Part shown: piece by piece, positions 8,241 through 17,168 of the stretch
Layout: each line of letters starts with the position of its first letter
Position numbering within the stretch: position 1 is the stretch's first letter
NCBI RefSeq assembly: GCF_010820555.1
Contig: NZ_JAAIKD010000003.1
Span: 372,001-436,000, forward strand
Length of the DNA stretch: 64,000 bases
Reading direction: 5' to 3'
DNA from: Psychroflexus aurantiacus
GTDB taxonomy: Bacteria > Bacteroidota > Bacteroidia > Flavobacteriales > Flavobacteriaceae
The notes under the pieces: model-generated
What the model saw: only the letters and a program-made list of their open reading frames with translations
Database searches by the model: none
What the model was told of the DNA's origin: nothing
Translations under genes and position numbers: made by a program

Positions 8241-9371
8241 TTAGTTTTCTCGGTATTTTAACACTTTTTTGAGTTCTTCCTCAAACCTGTCTAAGGTATA
8301 AAATCTTGACCAGGCAACTGCCCTGCCCGCCATGTCTTTTAAGAGCTCTTGTGTTTTCAATAAGTGTATCAATCGCTCGGCTGTTTCATCAAGATTGTTA
8401 TCATCCATTAGCACACCCCGTTTACCGTCATCAAGCATCCAGGGCAGGCAGGAAATGGGCGTTACTATAGGAATACAGCCCCAAAACATGGCTTCCGCCA
8501 CTGCTTTTGGCCAGCCTTCTGACCGGGAAGCTAAGATTAAAAAATGACACTCCTGTAAAGCGGCTTTGACTTTAGCTTTAGGCTGATTGCCATACAAAAA
8601 AACAGAATCTTCCAGTTCGCTGTCCTTAATCCGGGATTCGAGGTGTTGCCGTTCCGGCCCTTCACCATAGATATGCAGGAGGGCGTCCATGCCGTTTTGC
8701 CGAAGTTTCTCTATCAGTTCCAGGGCCATAAGGGGCTGCTTTCCTTTAACTAAACTTCCCACAAAGCAAAAATGAATATGCCGGCTATAGTCTCTTGTGT
8801 TGACGGGTTCTTTTTCGTAATCGAAATAGGAGGCTGTAAAAAAGGAGGTGAGGTTTCGGGACTGCTCCGGCCATTCCCCATAAACCAGCACCTGCATATT
8901 CCTGGTTAAAACCGTATTGCTTAATATCCACTTCTGTAACTTATACGACCAGGGCTGCCTAGACTTTGGATCCCAGTTCCCCGCATACTTAGCGGTTTTA
9001 GGGGTTTTAGGAAATAACATCTGAACCAGACAGCCCAGTAAGCCCATATTACCGGGACAACGCAAATGAATGTGGTCGGCTTGTTTCATGGCTTTAAAAA
9101 TGGTCCATAGGATTTTGGGAAGTTTAAACAGGCATAAGAGTTTCTCCTTATAACCTACCAGGGAAAAGACTGGCACTTTTAAAATCGAAATATTATGATG
9201 CGCATAAGCTAAGCTGATGTGTTTATCCAGGGAAGTTGAGAGAGGTGCCACAATCTCGACCTGATCCACATGCTTTAGCCATAGGTTCATTTCCTGGACG
9301 TAAGGCGCGTAAGCATAATACTTGCCCTCAAGCTCATAGTGAAACGCATGTGTTATGATTAAAAAATTCAT
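8241..9371 (-). CDS. Glycosyltransferase family 4
   Basis: A 376-residue GT-B enzyme. It opens MNFLIITHAFHYELEGKYYA, with an N-terminal half that contains DHIHLRCPGNMGLLG. The C-terminal half has IHFCFVGSLVKGKQP, LHIYGEGPERQHLE and SRSEGWPKAVAEAMFWGCIP, giving the E-x7-E signature. The start overlaps the stop of the preceding GT2 gene by 4 nt, so the two are translationally coupled. Role in the locus: one sugar transfer step, sugar unknown. Confidence 0.88.
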   Translation of the reverse strand: MNFLIITHAFHYELEGKYYAYAPYVQEMNLWLKHVDQVEIVAPLSTSLDKHISLAYAHHNISILKVPVFSLVGYKEKLLCLFKLPKILWTIFKAMKQADHIHLRCPGNMGLLGCLVQMLFPKTPKTAKYAGNWDPKSRQPWSYKLQKWILSNTVLTRNMQVLVYGEWPEQSRNLTSFFTASYFDYEKEPVNTRDYSRHIHFCFVGSLVKGKQPLMALELIEKLRQNGMDALLHIYGEGPERQHLESRIKDSELEDSVFLYGNQPKAKVKAALQECHFLILASRSEGWPKAVAEAMFWGCIPIVTPISCLPWMLDDGKRGVLMDDNNLDETAERLIHLLKTQELLKDMAGRAVAWSRFYTLDRFEEELKKVLKYREN

Positions 9372-10363
9372 CTGTTGATGTCCGGTTTTTTAAAGCATAA
9401 AAGGAACAAGGCCGTAAATCGTCCAAGAGCTTCTGTAAAAGCCTGTTTTTTCTTTCGCGTTGTTATCGTATTACCAAGTCTTAAAAAGGCTAATAATAGC
9501 ACATTAGCATGCCATTTGACCACATTTTTAAAACCCGGTTCTGGCCAGCGCAAACGCCAGACATACCAGCCATTTCTGACGACCATTTTTCCGTAGGTAA
9601 ACTGATTGGGCCGGCCTGAGGCATGGTGATGGTGTTCTAGCTGAACACTACTCGCAATGACATTTTGACCAAATTTTAAAGCCCTAATTGAATAATCTGC
9701 ATCTTCATAAAGGCCATAGCCTTCAAAATATTCAGAAAATTTTTGATTAAACACAACCTTAGATCTGTATGCCATGGACATACCAAGTAGTAAATCTACT
9801 TGATAGGTTTTTCCTGTTAAAGGATAAGATTGCGTATTCCCGTGTGAAAATTTAGGCATTTGCCCTGGTGCTAAATCAGACATTAAACCCAGCTTTTGTC
9901 TTAGCTTGTATCTAGTCGATAGTTTTACTCTATAGCCGTCTTTGAAAATATGATTTCGATCTTTTTCATCAATAATCGTTTTTTGCCATTGGTTTTCATT
10001 GACAGCTATCCCACCTACTCCAGTAATTTGTGGATGATCCTTAAAGACTTTAATCAAATTTTTGAAGTACTCAGGTTTTAAAACGGTATCATCATCTAAA
10101 AAAGAAACAATATCTGTATTAGGGTTGCACAACTCAATGCCTGTATTACGTTGTTTGGTCAGGCCGCGTTGTTCGGGTTCAACTTTATGATAACGCAGCT
10201 GAGCAAGATGGGTGTTTTTTAAAGCTAAAGCTGTTTCCTTATCTGGTGAAGCATCGATCACCAATATTTCATCAGGCAAATGACTTTGCTGTTTTACAGA
10301 CTCTAAAAGCCTTAGCAATGATTCCGAGCGCTTATAGGTGCAGATGATTAAAGAAAGTTTCAT
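9368..10363 (-). CDS. Glycosyltransferase family 2
   Basis: A 331-residue GT-A enzyme. The N-terminus LSLIICTYKRSESLLRLLES is the nucleotide-binding strand of GT2; VSFLDDDTVLKPEYF gives the metal-binding acidic motif near residue 90. EYFEGYGLYEDADYSIRALK further on resembles the catalytic-base region. The C-terminal 60 residues are basic and partly hydrophobic (NVLLLAFLRLGN), consistent with membrane association. It overlaps both neighbours by 4 nt. Confidence 0.88.
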   Translation of the reverse strand: MKLSLIICTYKRSESLLRLLESVKQQSHLPDEILVIDASPDKETALALKNTHLAQLRYHKVEPEQRGLTKQRNTGIELCNPNTDIVSFLDDDTVLKPEYFKNLIKVFKDHPQITGVGGIAVNENQWQKTIIDEKDRNHIFKDGYRVKLSTRYKLRQKLGLMSDLAPGQMPKFSHGNTQSYPLTGKTYQVDLLLGMSMAYRSKVVFNQKFSEYFEGYGLYEDADYSIRALKFGQNVIASSVQLEHHHHASGRPNQFTYGKMVVRNGWYVWRLRWPEPGFKNVVKWHANVLLLAFLRLGNTITTRKKKQAFTEALGRFTALFLLCFKKPDINR

Positions 10364-11388
10364 TCAGACCTATATTTTAAAAACAAGTGTTTTGCATAAG
10401 CTTCCCGTGTTAAATAGTTTTCCCAGAGGTTACGGTTCTTGAGTTGTAATGCTTCTAAATCATTGGCTTTTATAAAAGCAGTCAACTTAAATTCAATTTC
10501 TGATACGGTATCTTTTGGATAAAGCCTTAGAAAATGATTGTCCCAGTTTATTTTATCAGTTAGAGGCAATTGTGTATCTGTTTCTAAATATAAGGGAATT
10601 CTGCCCTGGGCTAGAGTTTCATAGAAACGAACTGAAAAATTCCCTCCGCCTCTCATGCAAAACGTAAACAAATTGTCCTTTATGTTTTCCTTGAACTCCT
10701 CTTCTGTAGCCTTCCTTCTGACCAGATCGCTGGTTGCAGCAGCTCTGTACTGACGCCTTAAGATATAATCTGTCTTAAGATTTTTTAGATATCCTAATTT
10801 TTCTAAGTAATAAAAACGCCTGACCGATGAGGGATAAAAGGATTGAAAGTCAATATTATCTCTGCTTATCCGCTTCACCTGTTTCTTAAGATATAACAAA
10901 ACCTCTTTCACCCATTTTCTCAAACTTCCATCAGCATGGCCTACGAAACCGAGCCTATAGGGCGGAAGCGGGTTTTTAATTATGTTTAGCTCTTTATCTG
11001 CTAAGGGATCCTGTATAAACGTGGGAAGAACTTCAGTTGGCAGGTTATAGGATGACTTGAACCCGGCCAGTCTAAAATGTACTAAGCGCTGTGGCTGTTT
11101 AAACTGACTCCAGCCTTCATCGCCTCCTGTATAAACCCATACTTTTTTCTGCTGGGCATCCGCTTCTTTGATAAAATTCAAATAGGACTGGTATTCTCCA
11201 ATCCTCCTGGTATAAGACAAACAAAGTGGCCAGACAAAATAATCGGCAGGACGAGGCTGAGCACTCAATTCAAAATAATCCCTGATCCATTCCTTATGGG
11301 TGAAAGAAAGCTCTAGAAATATAAAAAAAATATGTTTCCTGTGTTCTTGGATCAACAGGGACTCCTGCGTGTAAATTTTAACTGGCAT
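10360..11388 (-). CDS. Exostosin-like glycosyltransferase (GT47-type)
   Basis: A 342-residue protein that matches the exostosin family pattern rather than GT2 or GT4: LGFVGHADGSLRKWVKEVL in the middle, then FTFCMRGGGNFSVRFYETLA and AQGRIPLYLETDTQLPL, followed by NWDNHFLRLYPKD. This block is the conserved C-terminal half of GT47-like proteins, which transfer hexuronic acid, galactose or xylose in other systems. The specificity here is not predictable. Its ATG overlaps the preceding GT2 by 11 nt and its stop overlaps the next GT2 by 4 nt, so it is a genuine member of the operon. Confidence 0.78.
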   Translation of the reverse strand: MPVKIYTQESLLIQEHRKHIFFIFLELSFTHKEWIRDYFELSAQPRPADYFVWPLCLSYTRRIGEYQSYLNFIKEADAQQKKVWVYTGGDEGWSQFKQPQRLVHFRLAGFKSSYNLPTEVLPTFIQDPLADKELNIIKNPLPPYRLGFVGHADGSLRKWVKEVLLYLKKQVKRISRDNIDFQSFYPSSVRRFYYLEKLGYLKNLKTDYILRRQYRAAATSDLVRRKATEEEFKENIKDNLFTFCMRGGGNFSVRFYETLAQGRIPLYLETDTQLPLTDKINWDNHFLRLYPKDTVSEIEFKLTAFIKANDLEALQLKNRNLWENYLTREAYAKHLFLKYRSE

Positions 11389-12913
11389 GGCTTAGTTTTA
11401 AGGCCCATTTCAGGCTTAAATTCCACTGTTGTATGAACTTTTTATAGGTCGAATTCATCTTTAGTACCTTCCTTAGGTTTAAAGACTTTACAAATAAATT
11501 TAATTTATACGCATGTAGCTGTTCGGATGTTTGATGCAAAAGTTTGAATAACAGGATTGTGGGTGAAGGTTTTGGCTGGATTTTTTCGTTTCCCCAGTCC
11601 GGCTTAAATACTGAGCGAAATCCTCCTACAGGTGCTTTCAAATGAAGAATTTGGGGTTTTGGTGTAAATATCACATCACAACCTTTATTCCTAAGCTGCA
11701 TCCCAAAATCAATATCTTCCCCGTATCCAAATTCGAATTTGGAATTGAATCTTACTTGACTAAGGTATTCACTTTTAACAATGGAACAACCTGAACCAAA
11801 AGTAGTCGTTTGCGAGCTGTAGTTATTTAAATTTTTCTCACCCTCTTGCAAACATGAAATCAAAAATGAATCAACTTTATCTTTTTCAATTCTTGTGAAT
11901 ACTAGTTGAAGGAAATCTGATTCAATTCTTATATCATCATCGGCTAAAAACGTCCATTCACTGCTCACTTCATCCAAAGCTAAATTTCGGGCGTTACAAA
12001 CTCCGGTCTGGTGGATGAATTTATGATGTATCTGAAAAGGCCACTTTTCGGTATATAAATAATCCAATTGTGACCCGGAGTCCTTATTGGGATTTTGTTC
12101 AACAATGATGATACTTTTAGGAAGAACCGTCTGCTTCGAAAAATCTTTCAACACATTATATAAGTGCGCTTTACGTCCGATGGTGGGAATGATGACGTCT
12201 ACTTCCTTCATAGTAAGGACTGCTTTAATCGATTGAACAGGAATACTCTCAAAAGAATTTTCTCTAAGTCTTTTTCGACTAAATCCAAATGAAAATAGCC
12301 AGCTAAAAACGGGTGCTTTCTTTTCAAATAGTATAAAATTTAATAGCAACATGACAGTCCATCTGCGCCTGTAATGCTCAGCTGTAAATCTAAACAAATC
12401 CGGTGTATTAGCCTTTGGAGTTTCTGTTTTCACTTTAGCTTTATCTAAAAGTAATCCTGGTTCTGAATAACAAAAAACACCTTGAGGCATAGCGAGTTTT
12501 GCTAAAGAATTCAGAAAATAATCAAAATTTTGATGGCTTTTTATCTGTCCTGACAGCGTAGCAATAACAGAGGAATGAATCCCACCAACCAGGGAGTTCA
12601 TCTGCCAGGTTGGGTAAGAAACCTCTCTATTGATTTTTATAAAAGGAGACTCTTCGATATAGCCCACTTCTCTTTCCAAAAAATTTGATGTTGCATAGCT
12701 GGCCATTATTTTGTTATGATGGAAGATTTTTGATAGATGACTGGTATTCAAATTTAAAATTTCAGATTCATGAATCCACACTAAAAGCTGATTATCCTTT
12801 AGTTGACATAACTTCATAACCACTTTGCTGATGTTACCCTTTAGAACAGCAACCGACTTTTGATCAATGATCACTTTGGTGACTTTCTTAAAATCATGCT
12901 GAACTAAAATCAT
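11378..12913 (-). CDS. Two-part glycosyltransferase family 2 protein with extra N-terminal domain
   Basis: A 511-residue protein, about 200 residues longer than a simple GT2. The recognised GT2 domain starts near residue 235 (VDVIIPTIGRKAHLYNVLKD) and carries TFLADDDIRIESDF as the metal-binding motif and FGYGEDIDFGMQLRNKG near the catalytic base. The first 230 residues are not a family I recognise; segments such as QLLVWIHESEI, SPFIKINREVSYP and WQMNSLVGGIHSS suggest a degenerate second GT-A-like fold without a visible DxD. Overlaps its upstream neighbour by 4 nt. Confidence 0.8.
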   Translation of the reverse strand: MILVQHDFKKVTKVIIDQKSVAVLKGNISKVVMKLCQLKDNQLLVWIHESEILNLNTSHLSKIFHHNKIMASYATSNFLEREVGYIEESPFIKINREVSYPTWQMNSLVGGIHSSVIATLSGQIKSHQNFDYFLNSLAKLAMPQGVFCYSEPGLLLDKAKVKTETPKANTPDLFRFTAEHYRRRWTVMLLLNFILFEKKAPVFSWLFSFGFSRKRLRENSFESIPVQSIKAVLTMKEVDVIIPTIGRKAHLYNVLKDFSKQTVLPKSIIIVEQNPNKDSGSQLDYLYTEKWPFQIHHKFIHQTGVCNARNLALDEVSSEWTFLADDDIRIESDFLQLVFTRIEKDKVDSFLISCLQEGEKNLNNYSSQTTTFGSGCSIVKSEYLSQVRFNSKFEFGYGEDIDFGMQLRNKGCDVIFTPKPQILHLKAPVGGFRSVFKPDWGNEKIQPKPSPTILLFKLLHQTSEQLHAYKLNLFVKSLNLRKVLKMNSTYKKFIQQWNLSLKWALKLSHAS

Positions 12914-14061
12914 GCTTCCCGACTAAATTGCTGATAAAATTTCAGGTTACATTGAGCAATACGTTCATTGCTGAATTTCTGTCTTACCCGATGAAGAGCC
13001 TGCTGACCCATTTGGTTTCTCCTGCCCTGATTTTCTAAGAGATAAGTTATGTTTTCTGCAAATTCATCATGCTTGGAAGGATCAACCAATATCCCTTCTT
13101 CACCATCTCTAATCATTTCATTGGACCAGCCCTCATTAGAGGCCACGATAGCCTTGCCCATAGCCATGGCTTCCAGCCAGCTTACAGGAAAGGCTTCGGC
13201 ATGGGAAGGAAACACACACACCGCAGTCGATGCAAGATAAGTTTTAACTTCTTTATAAGGCACCTGACCATGATAGATAGTATTCTCTAAGGCTTCTCTG
13301 TTCAATATATTTTGCATCAGTTTCCAGGTAGACGGGCTTCCGGTTTTTGAATCCGAAGTATCGCCTCCAATGAGGTTTAAAGTGGCCTCTGGATTCAACT
13401 GAATCAATCTATTGAATATATGCGCCAGGTCCAGGACTCCTTTTTTACGAATCAAAGTGCCAACATAGAGGATGTGGTTTGGGATTTCGGTTTTCTGATT
13501 CTTCCCAAACTCAGATAAATCCACCCCATTATAAACGGTTGTAACACTCAAATTCATCTTAAAAAAGGCATTAGTTTTTTTAGCCACAAAATCACTTACC
13601 GCTAAGTGACCATCAGCTTTTTGCAGAGAGCGTCTTTCATGGTAAAAATTTTTCTTTTTTAAGGTTCTGCCTTCTAAATTACAAAAGTAGGCATCACTTC
13701 CATGAAGTTTAATAATGACAGGGCATTTTTTAGGCTGAATAAAGGAAGTGATGCCTGTCCAGTCAGGTGCTTCCACCAAATCAATTTTTTGTTCACTATA
13801 AAGTTGATCGATGATGTTTTCGATTTTCTTTTGTGTCAACCAGCGGGAAAAGCCTTTAAATTTTATATTCTTAATTTTTTGAACAGTTACACCCTTATCC
13901 TCAAAAATCTCATCTTTATTTTGCCCGTAAACCAAAACCCTTACCTCCTGCTTCAGTTGTAATAAAGCCCTGGAAAGGTTATAAATACTGGTGCCAATAC
14001 CTGCGGAATGGTTACAGCTTGGATGAGGGTATTCGGGAGTCAGGAAGGCGATTTTCATCAA
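12910..14061 (-). CDS. Glycosyltransferase family 4
   Basis: A 383-residue GT4 enzyme of the starch-synthase-like type. The N-terminus MMKIAFLTPEYPHPSCNHSA followed by GIGTSIYNLSRALLQL is characteristic, as is KLHGSDAYFCNLEGR. In the C-terminal half YVGTLIRKKGVLDLAHIFNR, NLIGGDTSDSKTG, YHGQVPYKEVKTYLAS and SHAEAFPVSWLEAMAMGK give a full GT4 signature with E-x7-E. It overlaps both neighbours by 4 nt. The acceptor and sugar are unknown. Confidence 0.9.
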   Translation of the reverse strand: MMKIAFLTPEYPHPSCNHSAGIGTSIYNLSRALLQLKQEVRVLVYGQNKDEIFEDKGVTVQKIKNIKFKGFSRWLTQKKIENIIDQLYSEQKIDLVEAPDWTGITSFIQPKKCPVIIKLHGSDAYFCNLEGRTLKKKNFYHERRSLQKADGHLAVSDFVAKKTNAFFKMNLSVTTVYNGVDLSEFGKNQKTEIPNHILYVGTLIRKKGVLDLAHIFNRLIQLNPEATLNLIGGDTSDSKTGSPSTWKLMQNILNREALENTIYHGQVPYKEVKTYLASTAVCVFPSHAEAFPVSWLEAMAMGKAIVASNEGWSNEMIRDGEEGILVDPSKHDEFAENITYLLENQGRRNQMGQQALHRVRQKFSNERIAQCNLKFYQQFSREA

Positions 14062-15467
14062 TCAATTATTTCATTTAAAGCTTTTGCTATGCGTTTTGAA
14101 GCCTCCTGGGCTGGCTGCTGGTTAATGATGCCAAACCAATTTTGAGCCTTCTCCACATAAGGTTTTGGATTAGTCAATCCCTCTAAAATTTTATCTTCCA
14201 TCTCCTCTTTTGAAGTTAACCATATGACCGCATCCTTATCAGGCATGGATTGGAAATGAATAAAATTATAAATTTTTTGAGGATGCCAATTTTTTAATCT
14301 TGGTGTTTTTGATAAATAATTGATATATAGACAGGGTTTATCCATGCTAGCAAAATCAAAAACCATAGAGGAAGCTATATTGATTATCAGGTCTGAGTGA
14401 AAAATCGTATTGACTTGCAAAGCAATATCTTCCCGGGTGGGAACTACAGTGTCCCAGGTATCCCCCTGTTGTTTCCATTTTGGAGGAATATAAGCTATAA
14501 TTTTTTTATAATCTTTAAGAACCTTATCATATCTCCCGGAATGGTCAACGGGACTTGGCCTGAAAATAACACCTAAATTCATCTTACCTGTTTGGTTAAT
14601 ATTAGTCACAGCTTCACAAACATCTCTAAGATAATCCTGATCATCTGGACTAGTGGTGACATCATCACCAGAAAAACAAATATAGGTTTTGGACAAATCC
14701 ATATTGTTTTCTAAATAAAAGGAGACTTTATCCTGCAACAGGGCTATGTTTCGATGGGCTTCAAATTGGGGTGTTCCTGTGATGAATACGCTGTTTTTTT
14801 GAATATATGGGTAATATAACAACAGTTCATTTTTCATAAATTTACTCCACACCAAATAATAATCTGGCTCAATGATCATGGTTGCTTTAGGCAAATTATC
14901 CCATGAAAAAATAAAACTGGCTGTTGGAATACCTAACTCTTTGGCAGCTTCAATTGGAGCTGTAGCAGAAACCGGCCGCTGATTGGTGCAGAAAACCAAG
15001 TCGGGCTTAATCTCCAAAAGTTGAGTTTGACAGGCTTGAAAATAATTTGTTTTTTTTTCAGCACCTATGATTTCTTTTTTCAAATCTCTTAGATCTTTAA
15101 GAGAGTTTATTTTTCTTGAAATTAATTGTTTTAAAACCTGCTTTAGCAAGGCTTTGAGGTTATTAGCTTTGGTAGTAAACTTATATGTCTGGTAGATTTG
15201 GTTTTTAAATCTTTTGGTAAACTCATTCAGCTGTGCATCGATATAAGCCGCTTTTCTCAAGTCGGTCATCCAACTTAATTTCGCTTTAGGGACTTGGTGT
15301 GTTTTCACCCTCAATTCTTTTTCTAACAGAGGAGTCGAATTCCAAACTTCAACCTCGAATCCAGCATTTTGAGCATGATTTATAAAATTGGTAAATACAA
15401 AATTCCTTAAACCAACCCCATCTGGAAGATAAAGCAAGAGTTTTTTATTTTTCATGCTGTTGGACAA
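14058..15467 (-). CDS. Putative GT-B glycosyltransferase of unassigned family
   Basis: A 469-residue protein that I can place only loosely. It has a two-domain look: an N-terminal part with LLLYLPDGVGLRNFVFTNF and a Lys-rich helical insertion (about residues 85-140), then LVFCTNQRPVSATAPIEAA, SFIFSWDNLPKA, VFITGTPQFEAH, YICFSGDDVTTSPDD and LGVIFRPSPVDHSGRYD, and a late INIASSMVFDFASMDKPCLY that resembles the donor-site loop of UDP-glycosyltransferases. A sugar or phospho-sugar transferase is the likely role. The start may be the Met at 15455 (MKNKKLLLYL) instead of 15467; either overlaps the formyltransferase gene. Confidence 0.6.
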   Translation of the reverse strand: MSNSMKNKKLLLYLPDGVGLRNFVFTNFINHAQNAGFEVEVWNSTPLLEKELRVKTHQVPKAKLSWMTDLRKAAYIDAQLNEFTKRFKNQIYQTYKFTTKANNLKALLKQVLKQLISRKINSLKDLRDLKKEIIGAEKKTNYFQACQTQLLEIKPDLVFCTNQRPVSATAPIEAAKELGIPTASFIFSWDNLPKATMIIEPDYYLVWSKFMKNELLLYYPYIQKNSVFITGTPQFEAHRNIALLQDKVSFYLENNMDLSKTYICFSGDDVTTSPDDQDYLRDVCEAVTNINQTGKMNLGVIFRPSPVDHSGRYDKVLKDYKKIIAYIPPKWKQQGDTWDTVVPTREDIALQVNTIFHSDLIINIASSMVFDFASMDKPCLYINYLSKTPRLKNWHPQKIYNFIHFQSMPDKDAVIWLTSKEEMEDKILEGLTNPKPYVEKAQNWFGIINQQPAQEASKRIAKALNEIID

Positions 15468-16251
15468 TAGGATAATTTTTGTCTAAAATAGTCTTGTTTA
15501 AGCGATAGTCATCAAAAAAAGAGGTGTAATTTTGGTAGGTTTTTCTAAGTACAGGAACTGTAAAATCTTTTAATTTGAAAGTTTTCGAGCCTTTTTCATT
15601 CCTTTGTTTTTGTGGTTGTAATTCCCCTTTGATATAATTTTCTATCACTTTAGGAAATAGCCTCCCCCCTGAATCAATGATTCTATTACCTAAATCATGC
15701 AAAGAATCTTTTTCCTCAACACTATCTAATCTAAGTTGATGAAGAATGTCTCCCGCATCAACTTTTGATGAAGCCAGATGTATAGTTGCTCCAATACAGG
15801 AAAATTCATTGTGATAAGCAGGGAAGAAATTTGTGCCCGACCCTTTGTAGTAAGGGGAAAGTCCTAAATGCATATTTATCACTTTGTCAGAAAATTTTTC
15901 TAAAATCTTATCCTTTACTATAGAACTGCCAAACAAAACTAAAAAATCGATTTTATAGTCTTCTAAAGCTTGTAGTATAAATTCTGAATTTAGAGTTCCA
16001 AACTCAATTGGCTTTACAGCAACATCCTCCGGAAAATGCGTATAATCCTTAAAGAACTTTTGTTCTGAATTTGACCGTGCTTCAAAATGAGATTCCATTA
16101 AATCCCTGTCTTCCTTATTTAACCCACCTGTATCTTCAATTTTATCTGATTTTTCTTCAGCAACAATTAAAGTTATATTTAAATTTTCAGCAAGTTTACT
16201 GGCCATGAACTTATGCCTTAAATGATTACTTGTAAATAGTGCTATATTCAT
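15445..16251 (-). CDS. Formyltransferase-family protein (probable sugar N-formyltransferase)
   Basis: A 268-residue homologue of the catalytic domain of methionyl-tRNA formyltransferase. INMHLGLSPYYKGSG supplies the Asn and His, and HLASSKVDAGDILHQ the Asp, of the catalytic N-H-D triad of formyl-THF-dependent enzymes. There is no C-terminal tRNA-binding domain, and the gene is inside a polysaccharide locus, so N-formylation of an amino sugar is the best inference; the DegT aminotransferase at 36168 could make such a substrate. It overlaps the deacetylase gene upstream by 4 nt. Confidence 0.78.
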   Translation of the reverse strand: MNIALFTSNHLRHKFMASKLAENLNITLIVAEEKSDKIEDTGGLNKEDRDLMESHFEARSNSEQKFFKDYTHFPEDVAVKPIEFGTLNSEFILQALEDYKIDFLVLFGSSIVKDKILEKFSDKVINMHLGLSPYYKGSGTNFFPAYHNEFSCIGATIHLASSKVDAGDILHQLRLDSVEEKDSLHDLGNRIIDSGGRLFPKVIENYIKGELQPQKQRNEKGSKTFKLKDFTVPVLRKTYQNYTSFFDDYRLNKTILDKNYPIVQQHEK

Positions 16252-17168
16252 CTGAACATCATTTTTTCATTTTTTCCACCCGGCACATCATTGCAGTCAA
16301 AACGATTCAGCATCAAGAAAGAATCTTCATGTTTTGAATAATCTCTAGTCATTGTAAAGCCTAGTTTGTGATTCGTTTGCCTTGCGATTTCTTCAACAGG
16401 TTGTGTGCAAACTTCTCTACTTCCGTAAGGATAGCTTATACTTACAATTTCTTGATGTGTTGTATTTTCTAAAAATTCTTTAGTTTGATTGATCTCTTCA
16501 GTAATTGTTTCCTTGGTTTGCAAACCAAGCGCTAAATGTGAATGCGTATGGTTTCCTAATGAAAATTCATCTCCTAAAGTTTTTAAGTGATTTATGTCCA
16601 TATATAAATTATCAGCAACATCTTCTTCCGTAAAAACCTCATCGAAAAGCTTGTCAATAATTTGGTCACGAAGTGAAGTTTCTAACTTAAAGTTAAGCAG
16701 GTATTTTGTAAGTGCAGCATTCTCGCTATCGTAGTTATAGTGCTTAATTGCTTTTTGTACCTCAGCTTTAGAAAACCTGATGTTATAGTTTTGAATTTCG
16801 TTTATTAGACGTGCAGGTGACATGACCGATCTCACCAGCTGAATTTTATGAACCATAGACACTTTTTTTTCTATATGATTTATAGAATTTATAAAGTAAA
16901 TCGCCGGTATGCCTAGTTGATCTAAAATCGGTTTTGCAATTTCATACTGTTCTTTTAAGCCATCGTCGAAGGTTAATAAAAGAAACTTCTTATCAGACCG
17001 AATTATTTCTTCAGTATTATCCAGTAAGTCCTTTTGACTAACAAACTGACCATAAGCTGATAACAGACTTATTTGATTTTTAAACTGCAAGGGGGTTAAC
17101 CCAAAAATACTGGGGTATTCGGCGTCATAGCAAGGTCGTATATAATGGTAATTACTGGTGATTAACAT
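16248..17168 (-). CDS. Polysaccharide deacetylase (NodB/CE4-type)
   Basis: A 306-residue carbohydrate esterase 4 type protein. FLLLTFDDGLKEQYEIAKPI carries the TFDDG motif (catalytic base and metal aspartate) near residue 85; LGNHTHSHLALGLQ has the metal-binding histidines near residue 210; VSISYPYGSREV is the third conserved motif. It would remove N- or O-acetyl groups from a sugar. No signal peptide is visible, so it acts in the cytoplasm on a precursor or lipid-linked sugar. It overlaps asnB by 17 nt and the formyltransferase by 4 nt; deacetylation followed by formylation of the freed amine is an attractive but untested pairing. Confidence 0.85.
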   Translation of the reverse strand: MLITSNYHYIRPCYDAEYPSIFGLTPLQFKNQISLLSAYGQFVSQKDLLDNTEEIIRSDKKFLLLTFDDGLKEQYEIAKPILDQLGIPAIYFINSINHIEKKVSMVHKIQLVRSVMSPARLINEIQNYNIRFSKAEVQKAIKHYNYDSENAALTKYLLNFKLETSLRDQIIDKLFDEVFTEEDVADNLYMDINHLKTLGDEFSLGNHTHSHLALGLQTKETITEEINQTKEFLENTTHQEIVSISYPYGSREVCTQPVEEIARQTNHKLGFTMTRDYSKHEDSFLMLNRFDCNDVPGGKNEKMMFR

